NCBI GenBank assembly: GCA_964484795.1
Contig: CAZAFN010000016.1
Location: 1-35,333, forward strand
Source: CAZAFN01 sp964484795
GTDB taxonomy: Bacteria > Pseudomonadota > Alphaproteobacteria > Methylaequorales > Methylaequoraceae
Direction: 5' to 3'
Length of the DNA stretch: 35,333 bases
Shown here: positions 14,607 through 23,604 of the stretch, piece after piece
Layout of the letters: each line of letters starts with the position of its first letter
Position numbering within the stretch: position 1 is the stretch's first letter
Position numbers and translations under genes: made by a program
Notes under the pieces: model-generated
The model's input: only the letters and a program-made list of their open reading frames with translations
What the model was told of the DNA's origin: nothing
Databases searched by the model: none

Positions 14607-15323
14607 TTAAATAACATCATGTTTAAAATTTTCAGCATTCTCACGTTCTTGTGCTTGCACATCTCCTTTACCAAAGAATGCGGGAAAAGGCTTGGGTATT
14701 TTTAGTGCACGTTGCGTTGCTTCTCGCACATCAATGTTTTCAAACCAAGCCTGTAAATGTGTTAAATCATTTACGGATACGTTGGCCCAATAGTAAGATC
14801 TTGCCCATGGATAAGTAGCCATATCTGCAATCGTATATTCATCATTTACCAGATATTTTTTTCCTTCTAAATGAGTATTCAGAACTTCTAATAATCGACG
14901 ACTTTCATTAACATACCTATTAATGGCAAATGGATGTTTCTCACCTAGCTTGGAAGCAATTCGTTGAAAGTACATAGCTTGTCCCATCATTGGGCCAACA
15001 TTAGCCATCTGAAACATTAGCCATTGCAAAGTAGTCGATTTATGTTTTAGATCTACGGGCAAAAACATTCTATATTTTTCAGCTAAATACCATAGAATTG
15101 CTCCAGATTCAAAAACAACAAAATTATTATTGGAACGATCAACAATAGTAGGAATACGTCCATTAGGATTCAATTTTAAATATTCAGGATCTTTCTGACG
15201 TTTTCTTGAAAAATCAATTTGAGTAAGATCATATTTTACACCAGCTTCTTCAAGAAAAATAATAGGTTTCCAACCATTCATCGTTGAAGCAGTGTATAGA
15301 TGTATCTCCCTTTGCGATTTCAT
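14607..15323 (-). CDS. Glutathione S-transferase, YfcG/YghU-like (Nu class)
   Basis: The 238-residue protein has an N-terminal thioredoxin-like domain (about 6-88) with LYTASTMNGWKPIIFLEE, where Thr and Asn replace the catalytic Tyr/Ser as in Nu-class enzymes. RIPTIVD gives the cis-Pro and FESGAILWYLAEKY the glutathione-binding E-S pair. The C-terminal helical domain (about 94-210) contains QWLMFQMANVGPMMGQAMYF and YTIADMATYPW, the family N-capping motif. E. coli YfcG and YghU reduce disulfides using glutathione. It lies 49 bases downstream of the acidic repeat protein gene on the same strand and may be co-transcribed. Confidence 0.88.
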   Translation of the reverse strand: MKSQREIHLYTASTMNGWKPIIFLEEAGVKYDLTQIDFSRKRQKDPEYLKLNPNGRIPTIVDRSNNNFVVFESGAILWYLAEKYRMFLPVDLKHKSTTLQWLMFQMANVGPMMGQAMYFQRIASKLGEKHPFAINRYVNESRRLLEVLNTHLEGKKYLVNDEYTIADMATYPWARSYYWANVSVNDLTHLQAWFENIDVREATQRALKIPKPFPAFFGKGDVQAQERENAENFKHDVI

Positions 15324-15372
15324 CCCTTTACAACACTCTTAAGGAAGTTGCAAAATTTGCCATTAAACTCAA

Positions 15373-16065
15373 TTAACTAACATCATCAGTTGAATCTTCA
15401 AACTTATCATCACTACCAAGTTCTTGTTTTGAATCATCTTCTGTAATGTTTTCATGTGATACATTTGCAGCTTCAGAATCCATATCTGCTTCCATCTGAT
15501 TTAATTGACTTGTTTCTTTATAGTCTTCAGACCCCTGATTTGCCATATTAGATTCATTAGAATCAAGTTCACGAAAATTTGCCAAGGTTGGGGGACCTTG
15601 TTGTACAGCTTCTTCTGGAAACATTTTGTTATTAACATACTTAATAGCTTCCTCAACTGACAAGCCCTTAGCTATGGCTTCATCTAGTAGATCTATTGCT
15701 GGAGAATTAGATGAATGTGCAAAATCAAGATCATATTCAGGTGTTACATTTTGCTCATTTTCCTGAGCGCTAGATTCATTAGAAAAATCATCACCATCTT
15801 TAATATTTTCTAATGCAATATCAAAAGCTTCTTTAGGAGATGCACCATTCATAATAGCTTCGTTATAGTCTTTTGTTATTGAACTTACCATTGAATCAAC
15901 CATTTCAGGAGGAACTCCCATATCAATTATGATAGTAGATGCCTCATTCATTGCTAATTCAAAAGCTTGAGATGGATCGGATTCATTATTAAGGGCCTGT
16001 TCATAGGCCTCAGACGCCGAACTACTAGCAATTTCAGCCATAGATTCAATTATTTCTGGTGGCAT
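15373..16065 (-). CDS. Acidic repeat protein of unknown function
   Basis: This 230-residue protein is not recognised and has no signal peptide or membrane segment. Residues 2-48 and 52-94 are diverged tandem repeats: PPEIIESM against PPEMVDSM, then EAYEQALNNESDPSQAFELA against KDYNEAIMNGASPKEAFDIA. A shorter third unit is DEAIAKGLSVEEAIKYV (128-144). The last 70 residues are disordered-looking and very rich in Asp, Glu, Ser and Asn. The total is strongly acidic and Cys-free. A good ribosome site (GGAAGG) precedes the ATG. The helical repeat unit (about 46-50 residues with an A-S-P-x-E-A-F core) suggests a protein-protein or metal/cation-binding scaffold, but this is conjecture. Confidence 0.65.
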   Translation of the reverse strand: MPPEIIESMAEIASSSASEAYEQALNNESDPSQAFELAMNEASTIIIDMGVPPEMVDSMVSSITKDYNEAIMNGASPKEAFDIALENIKDGDDFSNESSAQENEQNVTPEYDLDFAHSSNSPAIDLLDEAIAKGLSVEEAIKYVNNKMFPEEAVQQGPPTLANFRELDSNESNMANQGSEDYKETSQLNQMEADMDSEAANVSHENITEDDSKQELGSDDKFEDSTDDVS

Positions 16066-16227
16066 AAGTTTTACCTTCCAATTTAGTCTAAATAATTTAT
16101 TCTTTAGTAAAAACTACTTTACTCCAATCTTTTCTCTATTACAAATTTCAGAAAATCAAAAAAAAATCTAATCTAGAATCATTATTATTTAAAATTTTAC
16201 AATTTTTGATATTATATAACAAATATT

Positions 16228-17388
16228 ATGAATGCATTATTAGCCGTAGTAAAAGATAAAAAAAACATCTTAATAGCAAATGAAGGAAGATTATTAAAAA
16301 AGTGCCTTTTAGGTGTTATTATTTTCTCATTTTCTTTTCAGTCAGGTGAATTTGGACAGATTATAAGACAAACACTAATAGATGCATATTTACAAGTTTC
16401 TGTTTTTGTTGGGATCACATTATTTGTTTTTCTTGGATTGGATTATATAACAAAATTTAATACTACTAACTTTTTAGAGAAAACTAGAAAATTCCATGTA
16501 GTAATTTCTGCCGTTTTAGGTAGTATCCCTGGATGCGGTGGCGCAATTATTGTAGTAACTCAATATATACAAGGAAAGTTAAGTTTTGGTTGCTTAGTAG
16601 CTGTTTTAACTTCAACGATGGGTGATGCCGCTTTCTTGCTTCTTGCCAAAGAACCTTCTCAAGGCTTATTTGTTTTTTTAGTAGCAGGTATGACTGGAAT
16701 TTTATCAGGTTATTTAGTTGATATAATTCACAAAAAAAAATATTTATTTTTAAAAAAAAAAATAACAATTGAGTTTGAAAGTATTAAAAACACTTTTGTT
16801 TCCAAATTTAATTATTTCTGGATACTTATCTTTATTCCAGGTTTTATATGTGGAGTGTCCTTGACATTCCAGATAAACATTCAAAGTACTAATACTTTGA
16901 ACGAATTTAATTACGTAAATACCATTGGTTCAATTGGAGCTCTTATTTCAATCTTTATGTGGACGTTAAATCCATTAAGTGATATTCAGTGTTCAACTGA
17001 AAAATCTCGTTCGCTTTCTTCAAGGGTTATTGATACAACTAATTTTGTTACTACGTGGGTTGTTTGCGCTTTTATATTATATGAAAGTTTAATATTTTTT
17101 AGCCAAATTGATTTGAGAATATTTTTTGATGTATGGATTCCTTTTGTCCCACTTATTGCAATCTTATTTGGATTTGTTCCTGGTTGTGGACCACAAATAG
17201 TTGTAACCACTTTTTACTTGAATGGTAGCATACCTTTTTCTGCAGAATTAGGAAATGCAATATCTAATGATGGAGATGCCTTGTTCCCAGCGATTGCTCT
17301 TGCCCCGAAGGCTGCAATAATCGCAACTCTATATAGCGCCATCCCTGCTATAATTGTTGCATATTCATATATGTATTTTTTTGAATAA
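16228..17388 (+). CDS. ArsP_2-type putative manganese/heavy-metal exporter
   Basis: The 386-residue polytopic protein has about 10 hydrophobic segments and an internal duplication. The first half carries SIPGCGGAIIVVTQYIQG with STMGDAAFLLLA (about 99-140). The second half carries FVPGCGPQIVVTTFYLNG with SNDGDALFPAIA (about 315-353). PGCG and GDA/GDAL are the marks of the putative 10-TM heavy-metal or manganese transporter family (ArsP_2, PF11449). By family it would move a metal ion across the inner membrane; direction and metal are not settled. It lies 68 bases upstream of the ABM-type gene on the same strand. A 10-of-13 match to the local Zur box lies at 16208-16220 but may be chance. Confidence 0.78.
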   Translation: MNALLAVVKDKKNILIANEGRLLKKCLLGVIIFSFSFQSGEFGQIIRQTLIDAYLQVSVFVGITLFVFLGLDYITKFNTTNFLEKTRKFHVVISAVLGSIPGCGGAIIVVTQYIQGKLSFGCLVAVLTSTMGDAAFLLLAKEPSQGLFVFLVAGMTGILSGYLVDIIHKKKYLFLKKKITIEFESIKNTFVSKFNYFWILIFIPGFICGVSLTFQINIQSTNTLNEFNYVNTIGSIGALISIFMWTLNPLSDIQCSTEKSRSLSSRVIDTTNFVTTWVVCAFILYESLIFFSQIDLRIFFDVWIPFVPLIAILFGFVPGCGPQIVVTTFYLNGSIPFSAELGNAISNDGDALFPAIALAPKAAIIATLYSAIPAIIVAYSYMYFFE

Positions 17389-17456
17389 ATAATTTAAAGT
17401 AAACAACCATATTATTTTAATTATTGTTAAACTATTTATTCTACAAAGGATGAAAA

Positions 17457-17759
17457 ATGTATATAGCTATGAATCGTTTTAAAATTATAATTGGAAAAGA
17501 AAAAGATTTTGAAGAAATATGGGCTTCAAGAGATTCATACTTAAAAAATGTGCCAGGATTTATTGATTTTCATTTAGTAAAAGGCATAACAAATGATGAT
17601 TATACTTTGTATGCATCTCACAGCACATGGAAATCTCAGAATGACTTTATTAATTGGACAAAGTCAGAATCTTTTCGTTTGGCTCATAAAAATTCTGGTA
17701 AACATAAAGGCCTTTACATTGGTCACCCAAACTTTGAAGGTTTTAGCGTTGTTATTTAG
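17457..17759 (+). CDS. ABM-domain protein, haem-degrading monooxygenase-like
   Basis: The 100-residue protein is one dimeric ferredoxin-like ABM domain. MYIAMNRFKIIIGKEKDFEEIWASRDSYL begins it (quoted only to show the start: MYIAMNRFKI), followed by VPGFIDFHLVKG, the strand YTLYASHSTW (about 50-59), the helix with W68 and F72 (INWTKSESFRLAH) and the end GHPNFEGFSVVI. The pattern VPGF...FHL...W...FxxW...F..AH is that of IsdG/HmoB-like haem monooxygenases and related small ABM proteins. The asparagine/histidine needed for haem cannot be confirmed by eye. It follows the ArsP_2 gene. It could release iron from haem or act as a quinol-type monooxygenase. Confidence 0.75.
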   Translation: MYIAMNRFKIIIGKEKDFEEIWASRDSYLKNVPGFIDFHLVKGITNDDYTLYASHSTWKSQNDFINWTKSESFRLAHKNSGKHKGLYIGHPNFEGFSVVI

Positions 17760-17772
17760 TTTTTACAATTTT

Positions 17773-18180
17773 TTATTTACATATGTAAGTTATAACTTTT
17801 TCTTCACTTGAATCTTTTGATGGGAAGGTCCAAAAACCCTTTGAAGAAAAATTAGTAGCATAAAAATTGCTTGAATTACTTTTTCTTCCCTTACCCATAG
17901 TATCAGAGTAAAAGAAAGTTTTTTTGGTTTTATATTTAAAACTAACACAATTACAACGCACCTCAGATGCAATCGATTTAACTCCAGATCTTTCTGAAAT
18001 AGCATTTATAGGTGAGTCAATTAATACCCAAAAATCTCGGAATGTTTTATCTTTCTGAATTCTGTCTTTATCAATGTAAAAAGTATCACCATTTTTATTT
18101 TTTGTAATTTTAATCCAATTAACCTTGGAATGAGAAATTGAATGAAATAAAATTAATATTAAGAAAATAATTTTTATCAC
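17773..18180 (-). CDS. Exported Adhesin_E-like protein
   Basis: The 135-residue protein has a signal peptide (about 1-18, MIKIIFLILILFHSISHS). The mature part fits the surface-adhesin E pattern: W-x-K-I...FYIDKDRIQKD...FWVLIDSP (about 22-56), then SIASEVRCNCVSFKYKT with a Cys pair and a C-terminal YICK whose Cys can close a disulfide. In Haemophilus, protein E binds host proteins. In free-living bacteria the same fold is common in small periplasmic or surface proteins of unknown role. It is convergent with the ABM gene, with 13 bases between them. Confidence 0.6.
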   Translation of the reverse strand: MIKIIFLILILFHSISHSKVNWIKITKNKNGDTFYIDKDRIQKDKTFRDFWVLIDSPINAISERSGVKSIASEVRCNCVSFKYKTKKTFFYSDTMGKGRKSNSSNFYATNFSSKGFWTFPSKDSSEEKVITYICK

Positions 18181-18379
18181 TGAGATTCTCCGCTATTTAA
18201 ATTTATATTAAAACAAAGGACTTGAAATTTTACCAATAATTTTTATTCTAATATCAGGGGGAGTCTTTATTTATATTTACAATTTTATTATTTTATATCT
18301 TTAAAAAAGAAATATTTATTTTTCTCCCCTCACAACCTAAATGACATTGATTAACCTGCTTTTTTATAACTAAGTTTGA

Positions 18380-18712
18380 TCAGGAATCTCTTTTTATAAT
18401 GTGAAATCCAAATTCTGTTTCTATCGGTGCACTTATTTCATTCACTTTTAATTTAAAGGCAGCATCTTCAAAACCCTTAACCATAACACCTTTACCAAAT
18501 TTACCTAGATTTCCACCATAAGTAGATGAAGAACAATCAGAATGCTTTATGGCCATATCCTTGAATTGGACTTTATTATCAACTAGTTTCTTATGAATAT
18601 CATCAACTAATTTTCTAGCCTCATTTTTAGAAATATCTGCCCTGGAATCCTTAGATTCTTTATGCATAATTAAGATATGTGATGCTGATATATTATCTAC
18701 TTTTTTTACCAT
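18380..18712 (-). CDS. Parvulin-type peptidyl-prolyl isomerase
   Basis: The protein of 110 residues from the ATG at 18712 is a single PpiC/Pin1-like rotamase domain: ISASHILIMHKES at the start, CSSSTYGGNLGKFGKGVMVKGFEDAAF in the middle and EFGFHIIKR at the end. H10, C46 and H105-like positions match the catalytic His/Cys/His arrangement. The insert after HILIMHKESKDSR resembles eukaryotic-type Pin1 parvulins. It has no signal peptide, so it acts in the cytoplasm. An upstream TTG (18727) is in frame, but the ATG has GTGGA spaced 6 bases and is preferred. It overlaps the end of the MFS gene by 20 bases and is the last gene of the sdhE-mfd operon. Confidence 0.85.
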   Translation of the reverse strand: MVKKVDNISASHILIMHKESKDSRADISKNEARKLVDDIHKKLVDNKVQFKDMAIKHSDCSSSTYGGNLGKFGKGVMVKGFEDAAFKLKVNEISAPIETEFGFHIIKRDS

Positions 18713-19907
18713 ATTTTTCCACAACAAAACTGCACAAAAAAATTAAACCAAAGAAAACATATAAACCATTATAACTAATTGTTAAATGAATGAAATAATA
18801 AAATGATAAAGGAATTAAGATAAAAATCAAAAATAAATGTAGATTCATTATATTTATAATTTCCTGCATTTTAGTCATATTAATTTTTTCAGAACCAAAG
18901 AAATATATGCATAAAGATAGACTTGAGATTATTGAAATAAAGAATTTTAAAAAATTTATACTATAACTAGATGAATGATCAACAAAAAACAATGCAAGTG
19001 AGAATATAAAAATCAATGAAGATAAAAAAGATTTTGATTTATTTCCAATTAATTTAATTAAAGGATAGAGAAATATCGTTGACAAGATAGTCAAAAAAAT
19101 AAATAGAAAATCATAGCTTAGAAATTGCATATTTTCAGGGCTACACAATTTAGATAACCATTCAGATGAACCAAATATTAAAAAAAAATAAATTGGAATT
19201 ATAATATAAATATTTTTAAAAAATAAAATGATGTTATCACTTCTAGCAAATTGAAAATTTTCTGGTATTGAACTAGTTCTAATTAATAGTTTTTTATTTG
19301 ATAAGAAAAGGTTCCAAAGAAAAGCTATCAATAAAATTAAAATATAAAGAACATAAAAAATTTTCCATCCCCATCTATTGAGTTCATCATTTGAGAAAAT
19401 TTCATTAAAGAAAAGGTAAAGACCACTACCAAAAACAATTCCCACTAGAAAAATCAACCAATATTTTATTGAAAAAAACGAACTAGATTCACCTAGTTCA
19501 TCAGAGATTAAGAAATTGTAATTTGCTAAAGCAAATATAATCCCAATAGAAATCCTACTAACAAAAAAAATAAATAGACAAAGTACAAAATTACTATTAG
19601 GAGGTAATAAAATTGGAATGAGATAACATATAATAATAGCAAGAAAAAAATTAAAATTTCTTAACTTTACTAAATTACAAAAAATTCTAAAAACATTTGT
19701 TATCAAAATTCTGGATGCTAAAGACAGAACAATAACTAGTAATGTAAAAATTGATGAAACTCTAAGATCAATATTAGGGAAAATAAAACTAGAAAGATAT
19801 GTAACTATTGAAATATTAATTAAAATATCTAAACCATCGAAAAAAGGGCATAAATCATATTGATTGAAATTGAAAATCTGATTTTCTTTTTTTTTTTTAA
19901 TACTCAT
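18693..19907 (-). CDS. MFS-like transporter, divergent
   Basis: The 404-residue protein has about 12 hydrophobic segments rich in Phe, Ile and Leu. FFDGLDILINISIVTYLS in TM1 and RWGWKIFYVLYI in TM5-6 are the metabolite:H+ symporter (ProP/KgtP-like) marks. The usual loop 2-3 motif (G-x-x-x-D-R-x-G-R-R) is not visible, which is unusual and suggests a degenerate or specialised member. The substrate is unknown. It starts 7 bases after the mfd stop and overlaps ppiC, so it belongs to the sdhE-mfd transcript. Confidence 0.7.
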   Translation of the reverse strand: MSIKKKKENQIFNFNQYDLCPFFDGLDILINISIVTYLSSFIFPNIDLRVSSIFTLLVIVLSLASRILITNVFRIFCNLVKLRNFNFFLAIIICYLIPILLPPNSNFVLCLFIFFVSRISIGIIFALANYNFLISDELGESSSFFSIKYWLIFLVGIVFGSGLYLFFNEIFSNDELNRWGWKIFYVLYILILLIAFLWNLFLSNKKLLIRTSSIPENFQFARSDNIILFFKNIYIIIPIYFFLIFGSSEWLSKLCSPENMQFLSYDFLFIFLTILSTIFLYPLIKLIGNKSKSFLSSLIFIFSLALFFVDHSSSYSINFLKFFISIISSLSLCIYFFGSEKINMTKMQEIINIMNLHLFLIFILIPLSFYYFIHLTISYNGLYVFFGLIFLCSFVVEKYGKKSR

Positions 19908-19914
19908 AATCTTT

Positions 19915-22900
19915 TTAGTCTTTTCCCAACAAATCTAAAAAATTCTTTAACTCATTTATATTTTCAATTTTACTTTGTTTCTTAGTAAAATACATCAATT
20001 TAGAGTTAGGCATTAATTTTATTTTATCAGGATTAAGTTTTGCTAGTTCTATAAATTTATCAACATTCTTAATTCTTTCTCCTTTAAATTCAAGAACAAA
20101 ACCTTTTTTACTATAATCAACTTTTTTAATTTGTAATTTTTTTGATAAAATCTTTATCTCTATTATCTTAAATAGATTGTTCAATGAATTTGGTAGTTTA
20201 CCAAATCGATCACGTAAATTATCAAAAATTACGTTTAACTCCTCTGAATTTTTAACATTAGCTATTTTCCTATATATATTTAACCTGAGATCTAAACTCT
20301 GAATATAATTTTCAGGAATATTTATAGAAAAACCTAGGTTTATTCTTGGTGACCAATCTGTTTCGTTTTTTTTGTTATGTTGAATTTCATTAATAGCTTC
20401 ATTGACCATTTTATAATAGAGTTCTATACCAACTTCCCTGATATGGCCTGATTGCTCAGATCCAATAAGATTCCCAGCCCCTCGTATATCCAGATCATTT
20501 GCAGCAATCGAAAAACCAGCACCAAGATGATTGATTTTTGAAATAATTTGCAATTTCCTTAGATTTTCCTCATTAAGCGAATCAATCTTATCTAAAATTA
20601 AATAAGCAAATGCCTGAATGTTTGATCTTCCCACTCTACCTCTCAATTGATAAAGTTGAGATAGTCCAAATAAATATGGCTTTTCTACAATGATTGTATT
20701 GACATTAGAGATATCCAAACCAGATTCTATCATTGCAGTTGAAATAAGGATTTTTATTTCTTTGCTGAAAAATTTCTCATAGATCCTCTCAATTTCTGAA
20801 CTTTTTAATCTACCATGTATAATTGAAAAATTTTCAGAAGGCACAATTTTACTTAATCTTTTAGCTATACCTTCCAAATTAGATATTCTTGGAGCAACAT
20901 AAAAAACCTGGCCATTTCTTTTAATTTCATCAAGAATAATTTTTTTTATTGAATTTTCTTCATAGATAGTTAAAAAAGTTTTTACATTCAATCTATTAAG
21001 TGGAGGAGTTTTAATTAATGAAATGTCCTTGATTTTAAAAAGAGACGATTGAAGAGTTCTAGGAATCGGAGTTGCACTCATAGTAAGAATATGTGAATTA
21101 GGTTTTAATTTTTTTAAATTTTCTTTCTGTTCAACTCCAAAACTTTGCTCCTCATCAATAATTATTAAACCTAGATTCTCAAACTCTATATCCTTAGCAA
21201 GAATTGCATGGGTACCAATCAATATGTTTGTAAATCCTATTTTAATATTTTTTTTTATTTCCTTTTTTCGACTTAATGATTCAAACCTAGAAATTTTCTC
21301 AATATTGTAATCAAACTTCGAGAATCTTTTCATAAAAGTCTTAAAATGTTGATTAACAAGTAATAATTTTGGACAAATCATTGCGACTTGATACCCAGCT
21401 GAAATAGCTATAAATGCAGCTCTCATAGCAATTTCTGTTTTGCCAAAACCAACATCTCCACAAATCAACCTGTCCATTGGTTTTCCAGATGACAAATCCT
21501 GTTCTATCTGATTAATTGCCTTTAGTTGATCAGAGGTTTCTGTAAATTCAAACTCTGAAGAAAATTTTTCATATTCTAATGTTTTAGAAATTAATATATC
21601 TGCCTTTTTTAATTGTCTTTCAGCTGCCGTTTTAGCTAAATCCGTGGCTATATCCTTGATTTTTTTTTTAATTGAAGCTTTTCTTAATTGCCAATTCTGC
21701 AAACCAAGCCTATCAAGTTTTACATTTTGATCATTTTGACCAAATTTAGAAATTAATTCTAAATTTTCGATAGGAATTAGTAGTTTATCATCATTAAAAT
21801 ATGAAATTTCAATAAATTCTTGTTCAATTTTATTAATAATTTTTTTTTTTAAGCCAATAAACTTTCCAACTCCATGATTAATATGAACTATAAAATCATT
21901 TATGTTAAGTTGTGAAAATTGATCAATAATATTATCTTGAGAAAATTCTTTTCTGGTATTTTTCTGAGTTATCTTCTCAAAAAAATCACTATCTGATAAA
22001 AATTTTAAACTTTTATCTTTTAATATTTTGACAGAAAAACTCTTCTCTATCTTAAAATTACTTATGTAAACTTTTTGTTGATTATCTAGAATTTTTTTTT
22101 CATTTAAGTTATTCAAAATTAAATAATTAATATTTTTTTTTTTAAAAATTTGGATCAACTTTTTTTCATTAATTCTACTATCCATACAAAATATATATTT
22201 TCTGTTTTGAGTTGACATAATAGAATTACAAATTTCACTCAAATTGTGATTTTTATTATTTTTTAAAATTTCATTATTTGAAAAAACAGCTTTTGAGTCA
22301 CTTTCTAAGAGGGAATTAGAAATTAAAAAAAAATTTGCCTTTTTAAGAAATCCATCAAAATCTTTTTTTTTTAAAAAAAAGGTAGATTCACTTCTAAAAA
22401 AATCGTTGAAACCATCTACTTCATTTATTAGAAATTCATAGGTTTCATTAACAATATTTTCATAATCGGCATCAAAAAAAAGGGTAAAATCCTTTAAATA
22501 TTCCAAAATAGTCTGGTAATTTTCATAAATGATTGGATAAAATTGCTCAGATCCTGGAAGAATAACATTGTTAGATATTGCTTTATAATATTCTTCTTTA
22601 TTGCAAATATTTAATTTTCTATATAATTCTCTAAATCTTTTTATGCTCTTCTCATTAAATAATATCTCAGAAGGTGCAAATAAATTATATTTATTTATAA
22701 ATTTTGTTGAAGTTTGTTTAAAAGGGTCATAGTTCGACAAACTTTCCAATTTGTCTAAATAAAAAACAATTCTAACCGGCAAATCTTCATTGGGAGAGAA
22801 AACATCCATTATATCTCCTCTAATTGCAAATTCTCCTTTATTTTTAACAAAATCAACTCTTTCATACATATTATTTTTTAAGAATTCTAAAATTCTTCCA

Positions 22901-23313
22901 TAACTATTCCCCTTATTAGTTTCTATTGTAATTTTTCTTTTATTTAGTTCAGAAGAACATATAGTTTTAGCAACAAATGATTTGTATGATAAAAGGCACA
23001 CCATATTCTTTTGGGGTGGATCGGCAATCTGAAAAAGAGTTTTAATCCTTTCCCAAATTATCTCTTTAGTAGGAGAAACATTAGAAAAAAACGGACAGTC
23101 AATCTCTGGAAAAGTGACAACCTCAATATTTGGATTAATACTTTTAATTTGTCTCTTAATGTTAGTAATTAATTCATTGTTCTTTACAAAATATGCAACA
23201 TTTTTAAACTTTTCAGAAGCCAATGTTAAAAACAAGGGTAAAGATGAGTTAGTTAGACTAATTTTTTTTTTAAAATTTAAATTAAATAATTCTAAAGAAA
23301 GGTTGTCATACAT
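19915..23313 (-). CDS. mfd: Mfd transcription-repair coupling factor
   Basis: The protein of 1132 residues has normal family length. In order: UvrB-homology region with degenerate ATPase (about 1-330), RNA-polymerase-interacting domain (INDFIVHINHGVGKFIGL and onwards, about 470-540), and a RecG-like translocase with Walker A CGDVGFGKTE (about 613-622), DEEQ box near 718, MSATPIPRTL and QLRGRVGRS (about 893). The C-terminal TRCF domain with DLRLNIYRKIA ends it. Mfd pushes stalled RNA polymerase off DNA lesions and recruits UvrA. An in-frame GTG lies just before the ATG at 23313; either may be used. The gene overlaps sdhE by several bases, as is common in alphaproteobacteria. Confidence 0.97.
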   Translation of the reverse strand: MYDNLSLELFNLNFKKKISLTNSSLPLFLTLASEKFKNVAYFVKNNELITNIKRQIKSINPNIEVVTFPEIDCPFFSNVSPTKEIIWERIKTLFQIADPPQKNMVCLLSYKSFVAKTICSSELNKRKITIETNKGNSYGRILEFLKNNMYERVDFVKNKGEFAIRGDIMDVFSPNEDLPVRIVFYLDKLESLSNYDPFKQTSTKFINKYNLFAPSEILFNEKSIKRFRELYRKLNICNKEEYYKAISNNVILPGSEQFYPIIYENYQTILEYLKDFTLFFDADYENIVNETYEFLINEVDGFNDFFRSESTFFLKKKDFDGFLKKANFFLISNSLLESDSKAVFSNNEILKNNKNHNLSEICNSIMSTQNRKYIFCMDSRINEKKLIQIFKKKNINYLILNNLNEKKILDNQQKVYISNFKIEKSFSVKILKDKSLKFLSDSDFFEKITQKNTRKEFSQDNIIDQFSQLNINDFIVHINHGVGKFIGLKKKIINKIEQEFIEISYFNDDKLLIPIENLELISKFGQNDQNVKLDRLGLQNWQLRKASIKKKIKDIATDLAKTAAERQLKKADILISKTLEYEKFSSEFEFTETSDQLKAINQIEQDLSSGKPMDRLICGDVGFGKTEIAMRAAFIAISAGYQVAMICPKLLLVNQHFKTFMKRFSKFDYNIEKISRFESLSRKKEIKKNIKIGFTNILIGTHAILAKDIEFENLGLIIIDEEQSFGVEQKENLKKLKPNSHILTMSATPIPRTLQSSLFKIKDISLIKTPPLNRLNVKTFLTIYEENSIKKIILDEIKRNGQVFYVAPRISNLEGIAKRLSKIVPSENFSIIHGRLKSSEIERIYEKFFSKEIKILISTAMIESGLDISNVNTIIVEKPYLFGLSQLYQLRGRVGRSNIQAFAYLILDKIDSLNEENLRKLQIISKINHLGAGFSIAANDLDIRGAGNLIGSEQSGHIREVGIELYYKMVNEAINEIQHNKKNETDWSPRINLGFSINIPENYIQSLDLRLNIYRKIANVKNSEELNVIFDNLRDRFGKLPNSLNNLFKIIEIKILSKKLQIKKVDYSKKGFVLEFKGERIKNVDKFIELAKLNPDKIKLMPNSKLMYFTKKQSKIENINELKNFLDLLGKD

Positions 23314-23557
23314 CACAAACAGACATTAATTTTTTCATAATTTTATTATTAAAATAATTAGGGATTTTCCTTTTTTTTAAAATCATATCAAGCAATTCAT
23401 TATCAGGTAAATTAAGTATTTCATTCAATTCATGTAATTCATCATAAGAAATAGTATTTTGGAATTTACTAATAAATCTTTCAAATATTATATCAAGTTC
23501 TTTAATCCCTCGATATTTAGCTCTATGAAAAATTTTTTTTTTAAAAAGTTTATTCAT
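23306..23557 (-). CDS. sdhE: SdhE/SdhAF2 flavinylation factor for succinate dehydrogenase
   Basis: The 83-residue protein matches the small helical DUF339 family. RAKYRGIKELDIIFERFI (about 12-29) contains the R-G-x-x-E motif (R16-G17-x-x-E20) needed for covalent attachment of FAD to SdhA. YDELHELNEILNLPDNELLDMIL continues the five-helix bundle. It is encoded just upstream of mfd, whose start lies inside its last codons, and divergent from recG. The pairing mfd-sdhE-recG is a conserved alphaproteobacterial arrangement. Confidence 0.9.
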   Translation of the reverse strand: MNKLFKKKIFHRAKYRGIKELDIIFERFISKFQNTISYDELHELNEILNLPDNELLDMILKKRKIPNYFNNKIMKKLMSVCDV

Positions 23558-23604
23558 TTACTCTATGATATTTTACTAAGAGATTTAATTTTTTAACATA
23601 ATTC

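Noticed and set aside
17787..17798. AGTTATAACT palindrome as a Zur site
   Set aside because: The half-sites overlap without the one-base centre, and it lies inside the 3' end of the Adhesin_E-like gene, with no promoter expected.
18181..18379. A small gene in the gap before ppiC
   Set aside because: The only ATG frames are about 10 codons long and without a ribosome site. The gap looks like plain AT-rich spacer marking the edge of the housekeeping block.
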